A stretch of DNA of 64,000 nucleotides from Clostridioides difficile (GCA_012955965.1 JABBZI010000006.1:1-64000); one strand, 5' to 3'. Positions 1 through 9,163 are shown, numbered from the stretch's first letter. The notes: generated from the letters alone by a model not told the origin. Numbers and translations: made by a program.

Positions 1-50
1 ATCAAAATGTGGTTTTTGGTTTTTCACAGAACAATTATCACATAGATTAG
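1..50 (+). CDS. Possible 3' end of a gene entering from the left
   Basis: Only a few codons are visible. Two plus-strand frames stop just before the strong terminator at 49-80: one at TAG 43-45 and one at TAG 48-50. The frame ending at 48-50 gives the more protein-like tail (QNVVFGFSQNNYHID). The terminator supports a plus-strand transcription unit ending here, but frame and identity cannot be decided from this window. Confidence 0.3.
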   Translation, partial: QNVVFGFSQNNYHID

Positions 51-80
51 GGGTTCTTAGGAACCCCTTTTCTTTTTTTT
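49..80 (+). terminator. Intrinsic terminator of the gene at the left edge
   Basis: The 8-bp stem AGGGGTTC (49-56) pairs with GAACCCCT (61-68) around a TTAG loop and is followed by a T-rich tract at 69-80. The tract lies only on the plus-strand side, so it ends transcription arriving from the left. Confidence 0.8.
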
Positions 81-122
81 GTAAAAACAAGGAGATAACT
101 CAAATTTTTATTTTGAGACATC
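80..122 (-). terminator. Probable terminator of the terD operon
   Basis: Bases 94-104 can pair with 112-122 with a 2x2 internal mismatch. Read on the minus strand, the hairpin is followed by a T-rich run at about 80-93. It lies 57 bp past the stop of the downstream terD gene. Confidence 0.5.
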
Positions 123-178
123 CCCTTCTTTTTATTTGATATTGTACTGGTAAATATCTTTACTATTTTAAATTGATA

Positions 179-760
179 CTAGCCTAAATTAACGCCAAAG
201 TTTCCACATAATCCTGCAAGACCATCTTCAAAACCAGAACCTAAGGCATTGAATTTCCATTCTTCATTGTGTCTATACAATTCTGCAACTACTATTGCTG
301 TTTCTATACTAAAATCTTCACCTAATTCATATTTAATAAGCTCTTCATTAGTTTCTTCATTGTAGATTCTTATATATGAATTTTCAACCTGTCCAAAATT
401 TTGTCTTCTTGTTACAGCCTCATTTATAGTAACCGTAAATGATATTTTAGCAATGTTCTGTGGTATTTTAGATAAGTCTACATTTATTTGTTCATCATCA
501 CCATCACCAACACCTGTTCTATTATCACCCATATATTCAACTGCTCCAGAAGCATGTTTTAAATTATTGTAGAATATAAAATCTCCATCATTTGTAACTT
601 TTCCGTCAGCACCAGTTAAAAATGCAGAAGCATCTAAATCGAAATCAAAACCACCATCATACTTATTAGTATCCCATCCTAATCCTACAACTACTTTTTT
701 AAGACCAGGATTAGTTTTTGTTAAACTCACTTTTTGTCCTTTTGCCAAAGTTATACCCAT
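179..760 (-). CDS. TerD family protein (tellurium/stress resistance)
   Basis: A 193-residue TerD-domain protein of the usual length. It opens with the family start ([14 protein letters not shown]) and carries the GLGWD motif at about 26-30, the DLDASAFL motif at 41-48, and the acidic calcium-site segment [14 protein letters not shown] at 78-91. A good AAGGAG site precedes the ATG. TerD proteins are calcium-binding and linked to tellurite, phage, colicin and general envelope stress resistance; the true physiological role is unsettled. It is the second gene of a two-gene operon with a close paralogue 42 bp upstream. No TerC, TerB or TerZ partner is visible, though the operon's 3' side is at the window edge. 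Confidence 0.93.
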   Translation of the reverse strand: MGITLAKGQKVSLTKTNPGLKKVVVGLGWDTNKYDGGFDFDLDASAFLTGADGKVTNDGDFIFYNNLKHASGAVEYMGDNRTGVGDGDDEQINVDLSKIPQNIAKISFTVTINEAVTRRQNFGQVENSYIRIYNEETNEELIKYELGEDFSIETAIVVAELYRHNEEWKFNALGSGFEDGLAGLCGNFGVNLG

Positions 761-802
761 TTAAAACAACTCCTTTTTATAAATTTTTTATTGTAATTAT
801 TA

Positions 803-1369
803 TTAACTATATATATTACTTAATTCACGAAGTTCTTCATTTTGACCAATACCTAAAGCACTAAATTTCCATTCTCCGTTTCTACGATAAATTTCGCCCG
901 CCAAAACAGTAACTTTACCAGAAAAATCTTCTTGAAGGTTATACTTAAATAGTTCTTGCTTAGAATTTGCATCAAGTAGTCTTATAAAAGAATTATTCAT
1001 TTGACCAAAATCTTGATTTCTTTTGTTAGCTTTGAATATAGAGACTCCAAAAACTATCTTATGTACATATTCTGGAATATCATCTAAATTAACCATTATC
1101 TGTTCATCATCACCTTCACCTCTTCCAGTTAAGTTATCTCCTGTGTGTATAATAGCTTTAGAAGGATGTTTAAGATTCCCAAAATAAACTAAATCACTCT
1201 TAGAATTCATCTTATCTTGATTAGTTAATGCTATTGCAAATGCATCTAGGTCATAATTTTTTCTACCTATTTTATTCATATCCCATCCTAACCCTACAAT
1301 CACATTTTTTACAGGATTATTGTCTTTTACTAAACTTACTCTTTGTCCTTTTTGTAAACTAACACTCAT
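803..1369 (-). CDS. TerD family protein, upstream paralogue
   Basis: A 188-residue TerD-domain protein and the first gene of the terD pair. Motifs match its neighbour: GLGWD at 26-30, a DLDAFAIAL stretch near 40, and the acidic loop GDNLTGRGEGDDEQ at 77-90. AAAGGAG precedes ATG 1369. It has diverged in the middle and C-terminal parts (for example KSDLVYFGNLKHPSKA), so the pair is a duplication whose copies may have split roles. The promoter must lie in 1370-1694, where the divergent SdpI-type gene also starts. Confidence 0.93.
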   Translation of the reverse strand: MSVSLQKGQRVSLVKDNNPVKNVIVGLGWDMNKIGRKNYDLDAFAIALTNQDKMNSKSDLVYFGNLKHPSKAIIHTGDNLTGRGEGDDEQIMVNLDDIPEYVHKIVFGVSIFKANKRNQDFGQMNNSFIRLLDANSKQELFKYNLQEDFSGKVTVLAGEIYRRNGEWKFSALGIGQNEELRELSNIYS

Positions 1370-1694
1370 TTTTAGTTCTCCTTTTTGTATTTTAAATTTT
1401 ATTGGTAGCTATAAGTGTAAGAATTATATTAGATCTATTATATACATATTTAGAACGATTTGGCTATATATATAAACTATTTATTATATAATTATGTAAA
1501 TATTTTATGATTTAAATAGATTGCTGTCATATAATTTAAAATAAACTGTCATATTATACAGTTAGATTCAAATTTGATTGTTAAAAAATAGAGTAGATGA
1601 TATAATTAAGGACAATAATTATGAAATTTTAGAATGTTATATTTAAGTTCCAATATAACTAGAAAAATCTATATAAAGTCTGGAGGTACTTATA
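1370..1694. promoter_or_regulatory. Divergent intergenic region between terD pair and SdpI-type gene
   Basis: A 325-bp, extremely A/T-rich spacer between divergently transcribed genes, so it must hold both promoters. TATAAT-like hexamers occur in both directions but I could not fix a convincing -35/-10 pair. No ORF or riboswitch is recognised. Confidence 0.5.
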
Positions 1695-2045
1695 ATGGAA
1701 GTATTTTGGATTATTGATATTATAATACCAATAACGATTATCTTAATAGGAATTTCATATAAATATAGAGCTCCAAAAGATATAAATAAATTTCATGGAT
1801 ATAGAACTAAAGCTTCAATGAAATCTGAAGAGGCTTGGGATTATGCACATAGTTATGGGGCAAATGTATGGATTATTACAGGCATTATTTTAGTAATTGT
1901 TATTTTTTTCAATAAGATATTTATAAAAATAAGTCCTGAATATTTAAGTTTGATAAATATTGTAATTAGTCTAATTGGAATGGTAATTCCAGTACCAATT
2001 ATTGACAATAAGATAAAAAAGAAGTTTAAAAGCAGACATAATTAA
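1695..2045 (+). CDS. SdpI/YhfL-type membrane protein
   Basis: A 116-residue integral membrane protein with three predicted hydrophobic segments (about 5-23, 57-75 and 84-104). Between the first two lies the family signature NKFHGYRTKASMKSEEAW (31-48), diagnostic of the SdpI C-terminal domain. Bacillus SdpI gives immunity to the toxin SdpC and senses it, but most genomic relatives are small proteins of unknown role like this one. No SdpABC toxin genes are visible. The start is supported by CTGGAGGT upstream. Immunity is a family-based possibility, not shown. Confidence 0.8.
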   Translation: MEVFWIIDIIIPITIILIGISYKYRAPKDINKFHGYRTKASMKSEEAWDYAHSYGANVWIITGIILVIVIFFNKIFIKISPEYLSLINIVISLIGMVIPVPIIDNKIKKKFKSRHN

Positions 2046-2099
2046 CATATAAAGAGCTATGTCTATATATGTTAATTATGCCTGCCATTTGTTTTGTAC

Positions 2100-2954
2100 T
2101 TATTCTATTTTTTTAAATCCGTTACCCAAAGCTTCATGTATATCTGTAATTATAATAAATGCATTAGGGTCGACATTTTTTACTAATTTTTTTAATTCGA
2201 CAACTTCTTTCTTTTCAACTACTACTAAGAGTACATTCTTATTCTCACCAGTATAAGCACCTTCACCTTTTAGAATAGTTGCACCTCTATCTAAATCTTC
2301 CATTATTTTTTTACTTATGTCTTTTGAAAGGTCAGATATGATAGTAAATGATTTTGAATAATTAAATCCTTCAATAAGTAAGTCACTAACTTTTACTAAA
2401 ATGTATAAAGCTACAGTTGAATAAAGTGCAATTTCAACCTGTCTATTTACTATACCTGATAGAACTACCACAACGCAGTCAACAATACCCATCAAAACAG
2501 GTATACTAAATGTAGGAAAATATTTATTTAGTAGGAGTGCCATTAAATCAGTTCCACCTGTAGAGCCATTTATTCTAAAAATAAGACCTTGACCAACTCC
2601 CATTAAAATAGAACCAGATATAATTGCAAGATACATATCATTTGTGATATCTAGTGTAGCCATATTTGCAGTAAGTTTAAGTGCTATAGTAAGAAAGATT
2701 ATTCCTAAAACTGTTTTAAAGCAATCTTTCTTTGAAAGTATCCTGTAAGCAAATATGAATAATGGAATATTTAAAATTAAATTGACAATCCAAAGTTCTA
2801 CACCAAATAATGAGTTTAAAACAACTCCAAGCCCTGTTATACCACCAGCAGCAATTGCATGTGGGTTAAAAAACATGTTAAGAGAAATTGCCATTAATAT
2901 ACAGCCTACAATTAATATTAAAATTTCTGAAAAAGTTATTCTATCTTTTTTCAA
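2100..2954 (-). CDS. YitT family membrane protein (DUF161 + DUF2179)
   Basis: The N-terminal two thirds is an integral membrane region with five or six hydrophobic segments and the family motif GGITGLGVVLN, plus a repeat at GSTGGTDLMALLLNKYFP. The soluble C-terminal DUF2179 domain contains GEGAYTGENKNVLLVVVEKKE. The function of YitT proteins is unknown. Reading frame extends to a GTG at 2963, but AAGGAG sits almost on that codon and the next ATG; spacing favours the TTG at 2952-2954 (284 residues). It converges with the SdpI-type gene across a 54-bp gap with a weak hairpin. Confidence 0.88.
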   Translation of the reverse strand: MKKDRITFSEILILIVGCILMAISLNMFFNPHAIAAGGITGLGVVLNSLFGVELWIVNLILNIPLFIFAYRILSKKDCFKTVLGIIFLTIALKLTANMATLDITNDMYLAIISGSILMGVGQGLIFRINGSTGGTDLMALLLNKYFPTFSIPVLMGIVDCVVVVLSGIVNRQVEIALYSTVALYILVKVSDLLIEGFNYSKSFTIISDLSKDISKKIMEDLDRGATILKGEGAYTGENKNVLLVVVEKKEVVELKKLVKNVDPNAFIIITDIHEALGNGFKKIE

Positions 2955-3108
2955 TAACATCACTCCTTATATATAGATTATAATATATATTATATAGTTT
3001 TTCCAATTTTTAATAAAAAAAATAAAAATATATTATAAAAATAATTTGATTGGAATTTTCTGAAAATTAGTGCTATAATTAAAAATAAATTTAAAGGGAG
3101 GTTATAAA

Positions 3109-3999
3109 ATGGCTAAATTAACTCTAGAACATATAAAAGGAAACACATATTATATTCCACTCCCTACAATAGTAGGTGTATATGTAGATGGTAATGATGC
3201 AATTTTAATTGATAGTGGAAATAACAAAGATACTGCTAGACAAATTCTAAGATTATTAGAGGAGCATACTTTAAATCCTAAATTAATAATAAACACTCAT
3301 TCAAATGCAGACCATATAGGAGGAAATGCATATTTGAAGAATCAAACAAAATGTAAAATTGCTACAACTAAAATGGAAGGATATTTTACAGAAAATCCAA
3401 TACTCGAGTCAGCATTCTTGTATGGAGGTTATCCAAGTAAAGCATTGAAGAATAAGTTTTTATTAGCAAAAGAAAGTGAAGTTGATTATATTATACATTC
3501 AAATGGAAAAATTGTAGATACAGAACTTGAAGCTATTTCTCTTCCAGGTCATTATTTCGAAATGATTGGTATTAGAACTCCAGATAATGTTTTGTTTGTT
3601 GCAGATAGTCTTACACCAGAAAATATAATTACTAAATATCATTTTTTCTTCCTATTAGATATAGAGTCACAATTTAAGACATTAGAGAAAATGAGAACTT
3701 TAGAAGCAGATTTCTTTGTTCCAAGTCATTCTGTTAGAACTACAGATATAAAAAATTTAATAGATGTTAATAAAAATAAGATGGAAGAAATAATAGATAG
3801 TATTAAAAAAGTTTGTTGTGAAGCAATTATGATTGATGAGGTTATTGAAAAAATGTGTGATTTGTATAGTGTAAAACTTGATGCAAATCAATATGTATTA
3901 GTTGGAAGTACAATACGTTCTTATATAACATATTTATATGAGAATAATCTAGTTGAATATGTGTTTGATGGTGGTAAGATGTTGATAAAAACCGTATAA
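3109..3999 (+). CDS. Metallo-beta-lactamase-fold hydrolase
   Basis: A 296-residue MBL-fold protein. The metal motif near residue 64 reads THSNADHIGG, giving H64-x-N66-x-D68-H69 where most relatives have HxHxDH. Other expected ligands are present: H148 (LPGH), D166 (VADS) and H207 (VPSHS). Asn for the second His suggests altered metal binding at site 1. An extra C-terminal region of about 80 residues follows the core and looks like a winged-helix lid. Substrate unknown. AAAGGGAGG precedes the ATG. The gene stands alone. Confidence 0.85.
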   Translation: MAKLTLEHIKGNTYYIPLPTIVGVYVDGNDAILIDSGNNKDTARQILRLLEEHTLNPKLIINTHSNADHIGGNAYLKNQTKCKIATTKMEGYFTENPILESAFLYGGYPSKALKNKFLLAKESEVDYIIHSNGKIVDTELEAISLPGHYFEMIGIRTPDNVLFVADSLTPENIITKYHFFFLLDIESQFKTLEKMRTLEADFFVPSHSVRTTDIKNLIDVNKNKMEEIIDSIKKVCCEAIMIDEVIEKMCDLYSVKLDANQYVLVGSTIRSYITYLYENNLVEYVFDGGKMLIKTV

Positions 4000-4283
4000 A
4001 TATTAGTTAGGAAGTAAGATGAAATTAAATTTACTACCAATTAATTACTAAAAATAAATAAAAGTACCTCTAAAGACTTATAAAATCTTAATTATAAATT
4101 TGAGTTTTGTATTATATCCAATAAATTTTATAATGAATAAGATAGAATAATTGATATAAAATGACTGATAATTTTAGAAAAATAGATGTGTTATTATAAA
4201 ATTATGTTATAATTTGTAAATAAGAGGATAGATTTATAAGTAAATTAAAGAATTTAATTTATAGGGGGGAAATAGTAGAGATT

Positions 4284-6020
4284 ATGAATAAAAAATTCAG
4301 TAAAAAAATAGGCATATCAACTTTGGCTTTGACCATGTTTCTTTTTAATAGTCTAACTGTAAATGCACAGTTTAAAGAAGATTCAATAATAGGAAATGAT
4401 AGATATGAAACAGCAGGACTTATAGCAGACAAGCAGAAGTATGATACTGTAATATTAGTCAATGGAGATAAAAGCTTATCTGATGGTCTTTCATCAAGTG
4501 GATTAGCTGGAGCTATTAATGCACCCATACTTTTAACTAAAAAAAATGAAATACCAAAAGCTACTTCAAGCAGACTAGACAATAAGAAATTGAATACTGT
4601 AAAAAAAGTATATATAATTGGTGGTCACAATACTATTGAAAATTCAGTAGTAAAAGATATAAAAAGCAAAGGTATTGAAGTCGAAAGAATAGATGGAAAT
4701 AATAGAGTTGAAACTAGTTACAATGTTGCAAAAAAAATAAATGAAGTAAGTAAGGTAAAAGAAGTCATGCTGACAAATGGATTTGTAGGAGAGGCTGATG
4801 CTATGAGTGTAGCTCCTGTAACTGCAAAAAACAAAGGAGCCATAATACTTACAGATGGTAAATCAATTCCATTTAGCACTGAAGGATTAAATGTATACGC
4901 AATAGGAGGCAAGTCTGCAATAAGTGAAGAATTAGTAAAGAAAACTAGCGCAACTAGAATTGGTGGAAATGATAGGTTTGAAACTAATAAAAAAGTGATA
5001 GAGAAGTTTTATAATGGAGCAACTGATTTTTACATAACAAAGGGTTATCAATTAGTAGATGCGCTGACACTATCTCCTCTAGCTAAAGAAAAACCAATCG
5101 TTTTAGTTGCTGATGGAAGTAACAAAGGAATTTTAAAAGGAGCTAAAAGTATAACAAAAGTTGGAGGAATTGATGCTAATACATACAAACAATGTCTAGA
5201 CATAGTGGAATATAATGATATGAACATAACTCCAAATATTGTAAAACATTTAACTTCAATTGAAGGGAATGAAGTTTCTGAAGTATCTATAGAAACAGAT
5301 AATTTAGGTGTAGTTGTTGAAAAGGTAAACACTAATAAATTTGAATTTGACTATGTAAGTGTAACTAATGAAAAAAATTGTACTTTTTCTGTGAATAAAG
5401 AAAGCTCTTCTAAGAATGTAAAGGATGGCAAATTGCTTGTAAGTGCTAAGAAAAAAATAGATAAGCAAGATGGACCTTCACAAGATATGAATGGTGATAA
5501 TATGATAAATTCAAATAAAGATAAAATGGTAAATGTTATAAGGATTGGAATTCCTGATAAAGAGTATTCTAATTTTAATGTAGACGTTGAAAGAGGAACA
5601 GTAGAAATTTACAATATTAAAGGTGGAGCTACGGTTAATGTTAATGATGGAATTGCAAAAATTGTCGATAGCAGTGTAACATACCCTTTTAATATAAATA
5701 CTAATGATGGTATTTCAGGTGTAACAGCTGAAACTATATCATCTGAAATAAAGTTTAGAGTCAACGATGGGATTGTAGATGTAACAGCTACAAACATAAG
5801 TGGAGATATAAGTTTATTTGGAAAAGATGGAAAAGATAACTTTGATGGAATCTTTAAATTAAACTTGAAAAAAGAACCATCAAATTTACACTTGAAGTTG
5901 ATTGGAGATGGATTAAATAAGTTACCAGATGGTTGGTCTAAAGACTATATTTTAGGAAATGGACATCCAGTTATTGAAGTTAAAAATAATGGTATAAATA
6001 ATATAACACTTGGAGAATAA
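4284..6020 (+). CDS. cwp23: Cell wall binding protein with three CWB2 repeats (Cwp23-like)
   Basis: A 578-residue secreted protein. Residues 1-28 form a Sec signal peptide (KK, hydrophobic core, NAQ). Three CWB2 (PF04122) repeats follow, each marked by an I-x-G-N-x-R-x-E-T signature (IIGNDRYET, IDGNNRVET, IGGNDRFET), at about 30-120, 122-215 and 220-305. CWB2 triplets anchor C. difficile wall proteins to the secondary polymer PSII. The C-terminal half is not a known enzyme; it has DUF4097-like NDG repeats (VNDGIAKIVDSS, TNDGISGVTAE, VNDGIVDVTAT), suggesting a beta-solenoid. The AGGGGGGA site is 14 bases from the ATG, longer than usual. The cwp23 symbol rests on remembered gene order. Confidence 0.9.
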   Translation: MNKKFSKKIGISTLALTMFLFNSLTVNAQFKEDSIIGNDRYETAGLIADKQKYDTVILVNGDKSLSDGLSSSGLAGAINAPILLTKKNEIPKATSSRLDNKKLNTVKKVYIIGGHNTIENSVVKDIKSKGIEVERIDGNNRVETSYNVAKKINEVSKVKEVMLTNGFVGEADAMSVAPVTAKNKGAIILTDGKSIPFSTEGLNVYAIGGKSAISEELVKKTSATRIGGNDRFETNKKVIEKFYNGATDFYITKGYQLVDALTLSPLAKEKPIVLVADGSNKGILKGAKSITKVGGIDANTYKQCLDIVEYNDMNITPNIVKHLTSIEGNEVSEVSIETDNLGVVVEKVNTNKFEFDYVSVTNEKNCTFSVNKESSSKNVKDGKLLVSAKKKIDKQDGPSQDMNGDNMINSNKDKMVNVIRIGIPDKEYSNFNVDVERGTVEIYNIKGGATVNVNDGIAKIVDSSVTYPFNINTNDGISGVTAETISSEIKFRVNDGIVDVTATNISGDISLFGKDGKDNFDGIFKLNLKKEPSNLHLKLIGDGLNKLPDGWSKDYILGNGHPVIEVKNNGINNITLGE

Positions 6021-6027
6021 AATATGA

Positions 6028-6069
6028 AAATAAAGCTTATATAAATTTTAAATTATATAAGCTTTATTT
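6028..6069. terminator. Bidirectional terminator
   Basis: The 17-base arm AAATAAAGCTTATATAA (6028-6044) pairs perfectly with 6053-6069. A-rich on one side and T-rich on the other, it serves the convergent wall-protein and FMN-reductase genes. Confidence 0.8.
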
Positions 6070-6103
6070 GTACTATAAATATTTTACTTATAGCATTATG
6101 TAC

Positions 6104-6706
6104 CTAACAGTTATCTGCTTTAGATGAATTATCTAAAACATTATAAATTTGTTTTGCGAATTGACGAGAATGCTCTTCTTTCTCTGTATCCATGAAATTA
6201 GGTTTACCTAAGTCACGCTCGACAAGCATTCCTATATATTTTAACTGAGAATGTTTACAATATCGCTTAATACCGTTTTCCCAAATATCAGCACCTTTTT
6301 CAGGTTTATATCCACATGTTGTAATAAGTGCTAATGATTTTCCTGCCCATAATGCAGGTCCTTTTTCATCACCATAGTATTTGTTCATTCCATACACCAA
6401 TCTATCAAGTAATGATTTCATTGGCGAAGTGCAGTACCAAGAATAAATTGGAGTTGCAAAAATAATTAAATCACACATAAGAATTTTATTGAAAATTTTT
6501 TGAACATCATCTTCATGATAACATCCAAATTCAGAAAAATTTTTCTGACATGTCTTACAGGCAACACAAGGTTCTATTTTACAATCATATAACCATATTA
6601 CTTCAATATTTGCATTACAATTTTCTAATTCCTCAACAAAAGGTTTTAGAATAGCAGCAGTATTACCTTTTTTCTTAGGACTTCCCATAAGAATACATAC
6701 TTCCAT
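6104..6706 (-). CDS. Flavodoxin-fold NAD(P)H-dependent FMN reductase
   Basis: A 200-residue flavodoxin-like fold protein. The FMN phosphate loop GSPKKKGNT is at 8-16, the flavin region FATPIYSWYCTSPMKSLLDR lies in the middle, and a cysteine cluster C-x5-C-x2-C-x2-C appears in DCKIEPCVACKTC, typical of a clostridial NADPH-dependent FMN reductase/iron-sulfur flavoprotein-like group. Whether the cysteines bind a cluster cannot be told. The frame is open to 6781, but GGAGGT spaced seven bases before ATG 6706 decides the start. Substrate unknown; likely quinone, nitro compound or flavin reduction. Confidence 0.87.
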   Translation of the reverse strand: MEVCILMGSPKKKGNTAAILKPFVEELENCNANIEVIWLYDCKIEPCVACKTCQKNFSEFGCYHEDDVQKIFNKILMCDLIIFATPIYSWYCTSPMKSLLDRLVYGMNKYYGDEKGPALWAGKSLALITTCGYKPEKGADIWENGIKRYCKHSQLKYIGMLVERDLGKPNFMDTEKEEHSRQFAKQIYNVLDNSSKADNC

Positions 6707-6829
6707 ATTGACACCTCCACAGTATTTTAAAATAGTTTTTAATTCTATAGTAATGTTTGTACAAAACACTTTTAAAGACATGCTACAAGAATGAAGTTTA
6801 TTTTATTATAATATCTTAAAATAATAGTA

Positions 6830-7009
6830 TTAGATAAGTGATTTGAAAAAAACAGCTATATTTGTAACTATGTAGAATGATAATAAAATTAAAATCATCC
6901 ATATAAAAATATGATTTTTGTATGGGTATACTTTATTAAGTTTTTTCCCAATACGCACAAGTAAAATATACATCAAAAAATATACTAAAAAAACCATTAA
7001 GAATTTCAT
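6830..7009 (-). CDS. Small two-TM membrane protein, unknown
   Basis: A 59-residue protein with two hydrophobic segments (about 3-18 and 36-56) joined by a basic loop RIGKKLNKVYPYKNH. The frame opens at GTG 7021, but GTGAGG is better placed to drive ATG 7009 with six bases between. No family recognised. It lies upstream of, and in the same direction as, the FMN reductase, with a 123-bp gap. Confidence 0.55.
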   Translation of the reverse strand: MKFLMVFLVYFLMYILLVRIGKKLNKVYPYKNHIFIWMILILLSFYIVTNIAVFFKSLI

Positions 7010-7343
7010 AGAGAACCTCACAATTTTAAAGTTTAATATAGTTTTAGGATACTATGAGAATACATTAACAACAATATACTTTTTAAATTTGTAATAAATT
7101 TGAAACAAATTATTCAAAAACTAAAGAAAAATAATTATAGTTTTATAGATAATATTAAAACAATACTTTTAAATTATGTCTTTTTGCTAAAAAGAATTAT
7201 TTATAGTATAGAGAACTGACAATATAAAGACTCCTAAGTAATTAAATATATGAGTATTTAATTCTTATAATCTATAGTAAAATATATTATAAGAATAGAG
7301 TTATCTAATTTATGAATACATTCATAGTCTTGGAGGTAAAAAT
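7010..7343. promoter_or_regulatory. Divergent intergenic region with an 11-bp inverted repeat
   Basis: About 330 bp without a gene. ATTCTTATAAT (7261-7271) is perfectly complementary to ATTATAAGAAT (7286-7296) around a 14-base loop, about 50 bp before the decarboxylase start. It could be an operator or a leader hairpin. No other element recognised. Confidence 0.4.
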
Positions 7344-8555
7344 ATGTGCTTAAATAAAGAAATTCGATTTATAGAAGAACATGCACCTTGTTACATATAT
7401 GATGAGAGCAATGTAATTGAAAAGTGTAAAGAACTAAAAAATAATATTTTGGGTTTTGATTTTTTATATTCTATAAAAACAAATCCATATAATAAAATTG
7501 TGAGAAGTATTGTAGCACAAGATTTTGGAGCAGACGCTGCATCAATTAATGAGGTGATACTTTCATTAGAATGTGGTGTTGACAAAGAGGATATATATTA
7601 TTCATCACCAGGTAAAACAGAATCTGACATAGAAACTGTTTTAGATAAATGTATAATTATTGCAGATAGTATTACAGAAATAGAACTTATAAATAAAATC
7701 TCAAAGAAAAATAATAAGAAAACTAAAATAGGAATCAGAATAAATCCTGATTTTAACATGGATAATGATAATGCTATATCAAGTAAATTTGGTATCGATA
7801 TAGAAGATATTGACCATGTTTTTAAGGTGTTAAGCATCTGTGATTATATATCTGTAGTTGGAATTCATATACATATTAAATCTCAGGTATTGGATTTTGA
7901 AAAGTTAGGATGCTATTATGAAAAATGTTTTCTTATAGCTTTAAACCTAAATAAAAATAAATATATTAATATTGAATTCATAAATTTTGGCAGTGGGCTC
8001 GGGGTAGTGTACGATAATCTTAGAGATAATCCGCTTAATCTTAAAGAACTTTCAAAATTAACTGAAAAGATTGCCTTAACTAATTCAAATACATTGAAGG
8101 CAAGGCTTCTTATAGAATCAGGACGTTTCATAGTTTGTAAATCAGGTAATTATTATGTTAAAATTGTAGATATTAAAGTTTCTAGAGGGAAAAAATATCT
8201 TATTGTAAAAAATGGACTTAATGGGTTTATGAGACCTATTATTTCTAATCTAGTTGAAAAAGTTAGTTGTGGAGTAGAATTAGAAGGTCAAGAACCATTA
8301 TATACATCAAATCATGCATTTTCTCTTTCAGTATTAAATAATGTGAAAGAAGAAGAGTATGTAAATGTTGTTGGAAATCTTTGTACTTCATTAGATGTAA
8401 TAGCAAATAATGTTAAATTGAAAAAAGCACATATAGGAGATTTGATTTCGATTAGTAATGCTGGAAGTTACTCATATTCCTTATCTCCATTATTATTTTC
8501 TAGTTATGAGATTCCAAAGCAATATTATAAGAGAAAAGATGGATACATTGAATAA
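7344..8555 (+). CDS. PLP-dependent fold-III decarboxylase (Orn/Lys/Arg/DAP group)
   Basis: A 403-residue alanine-racemase-fold decarboxylase. The PLP-binding lysine is K45 in LYSIKTNPYN, matching the family YAVKAN motif. The N-terminal barrel continues to about residue 260 (GIHIHIKSQ, the glycine-rich FGSGLGV phosphate loop, LIESGRFIV). The beta domain carries the catalytic cysteine region GNLCTSLDV and the final GSYSYSLSPLLFSSY. Orn, Lys, DAP and carboxyspermidine decarboxylases share these features, so substrate is open. CTTGGAGGT precedes the ATG. It stands alone, with no lysine, polyamine or NRPS genes beside it. Confidence 0.82.
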   Translation: MCLNKEIRFIEEHAPCYIYDESNVIEKCKELKNNILGFDFLYSIKTNPYNKIVRSIVAQDFGADAASINEVILSLECGVDKEDIYYSSPGKTESDIETVLDKCIIIADSITEIELINKISKKNNKKTKIGIRINPDFNMDNDNAISSKFGIDIEDIDHVFKVLSICDYISVVGIHIHIKSQVLDFEKLGCYYEKCFLIALNLNKNKYINIEFINFGSGLGVVYDNLRDNPLNLKELSKLTEKIALTNSNTLKARLLIESGRFIVCKSGNYYVKIVDIKVSRGKKYLIVKNGLNGFMRPIISNLVEKVSCGVELEGQEPLYTSNHAFSLSVLNNVKEEEYVNVVGNLCTSLDVIANNVKLKKAHIGDLISISNAGSYSYSLSPLLFSSYEIPKQYYKRKDGYIE

Positions 8556-8640
8556 ATTATATTTTAAATATTTAATGTAGAATAGATATAATTTTTATAT
8601 ATAGTGCTGGAAATAAGTATAATTTCAATTTGAAGTAATA

Positions 8641-8676
8641 AAAGGTATAGAGAGTACAATAACTCTTTATACCTTT
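8641..8676. terminator. Bidirectional terminator
   Basis: AAAGGTATAGAGAGT (8641-8655) pairs with ACTCTTTATACCTTT (8662-8676), one mismatch, around a six-base loop. T-rich tails lie on both sides, serving the convergent decarboxylase and DUF2798 genes. Confidence 0.8.
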
Positions 8677-8683
8677 ATTTATT

Positions 8684-9163
8684 TTAAGGGTTTACCACTT
8701 CAACAATTGTACCTTCTGGAAATAATGTTCTAAAAATAAATCTAACTAATGGCCCTGCAATTAATAGTTGTAGTGGTAATGCAACAATAAAATTGTTGGC
8801 TATATTTATAATCCATATACTTATAAGTGTATTAGGACTGCCAATTGATTTAATAGCTCCAAATAAAGACATACATATAACCATTCCACAGACCATACAA
8901 CTGGATATAACAATAGCTTTTATAATTTGTTTGGTATCTTGATTTATAATACGAAATGCTATTTTTTTTGCAATATTAGAGACAATAAACCAGTCAAAAA
9001 TCATAGCTATAACATATGTGGTTGGGAAATCTAACCATGCACTTTTAAAGGTATCTAATGAGAATTTATCATGTATAGAAATATTATAAACACTCATAAA
9101 AAATACCATAAAAGCACACATAAGTACTGTAAATATTAAACTTTCTTTTTTATTTTGTGGCAT
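8684..9163 (-). CDS. DUF2798 membrane protein, tandem domain
   Basis: A 159-residue integral membrane protein with four hydrophobic segments arranged as two similar halves (FTVLMCAFMVFFMSVYN and VISSCMVCGMVICMSLFG each start a pair). This is the DUF2798 layout; function is unknown. The frame starts at ATG 9169, but GGAGG is only three bases from it and nine from the second ATG at 9163, so I chose the latter. It is monocistronic and divergent from the MFS gene. Confidence 0.78.
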   Translation of the reverse strand: MPQNKKESLIFTVLMCAFMVFFMSVYNISIHDKFSLDTFKSAWLDFPTTYVIAMIFDWFIVSNIAKKIAFRIINQDTKQIIKAIVISSCMVCGMVICMSLFGAIKSIGSPNTLISIWIINIANNFIVALPLQLLIAGPLVRFIFRTLFPEGTIVEVVNP

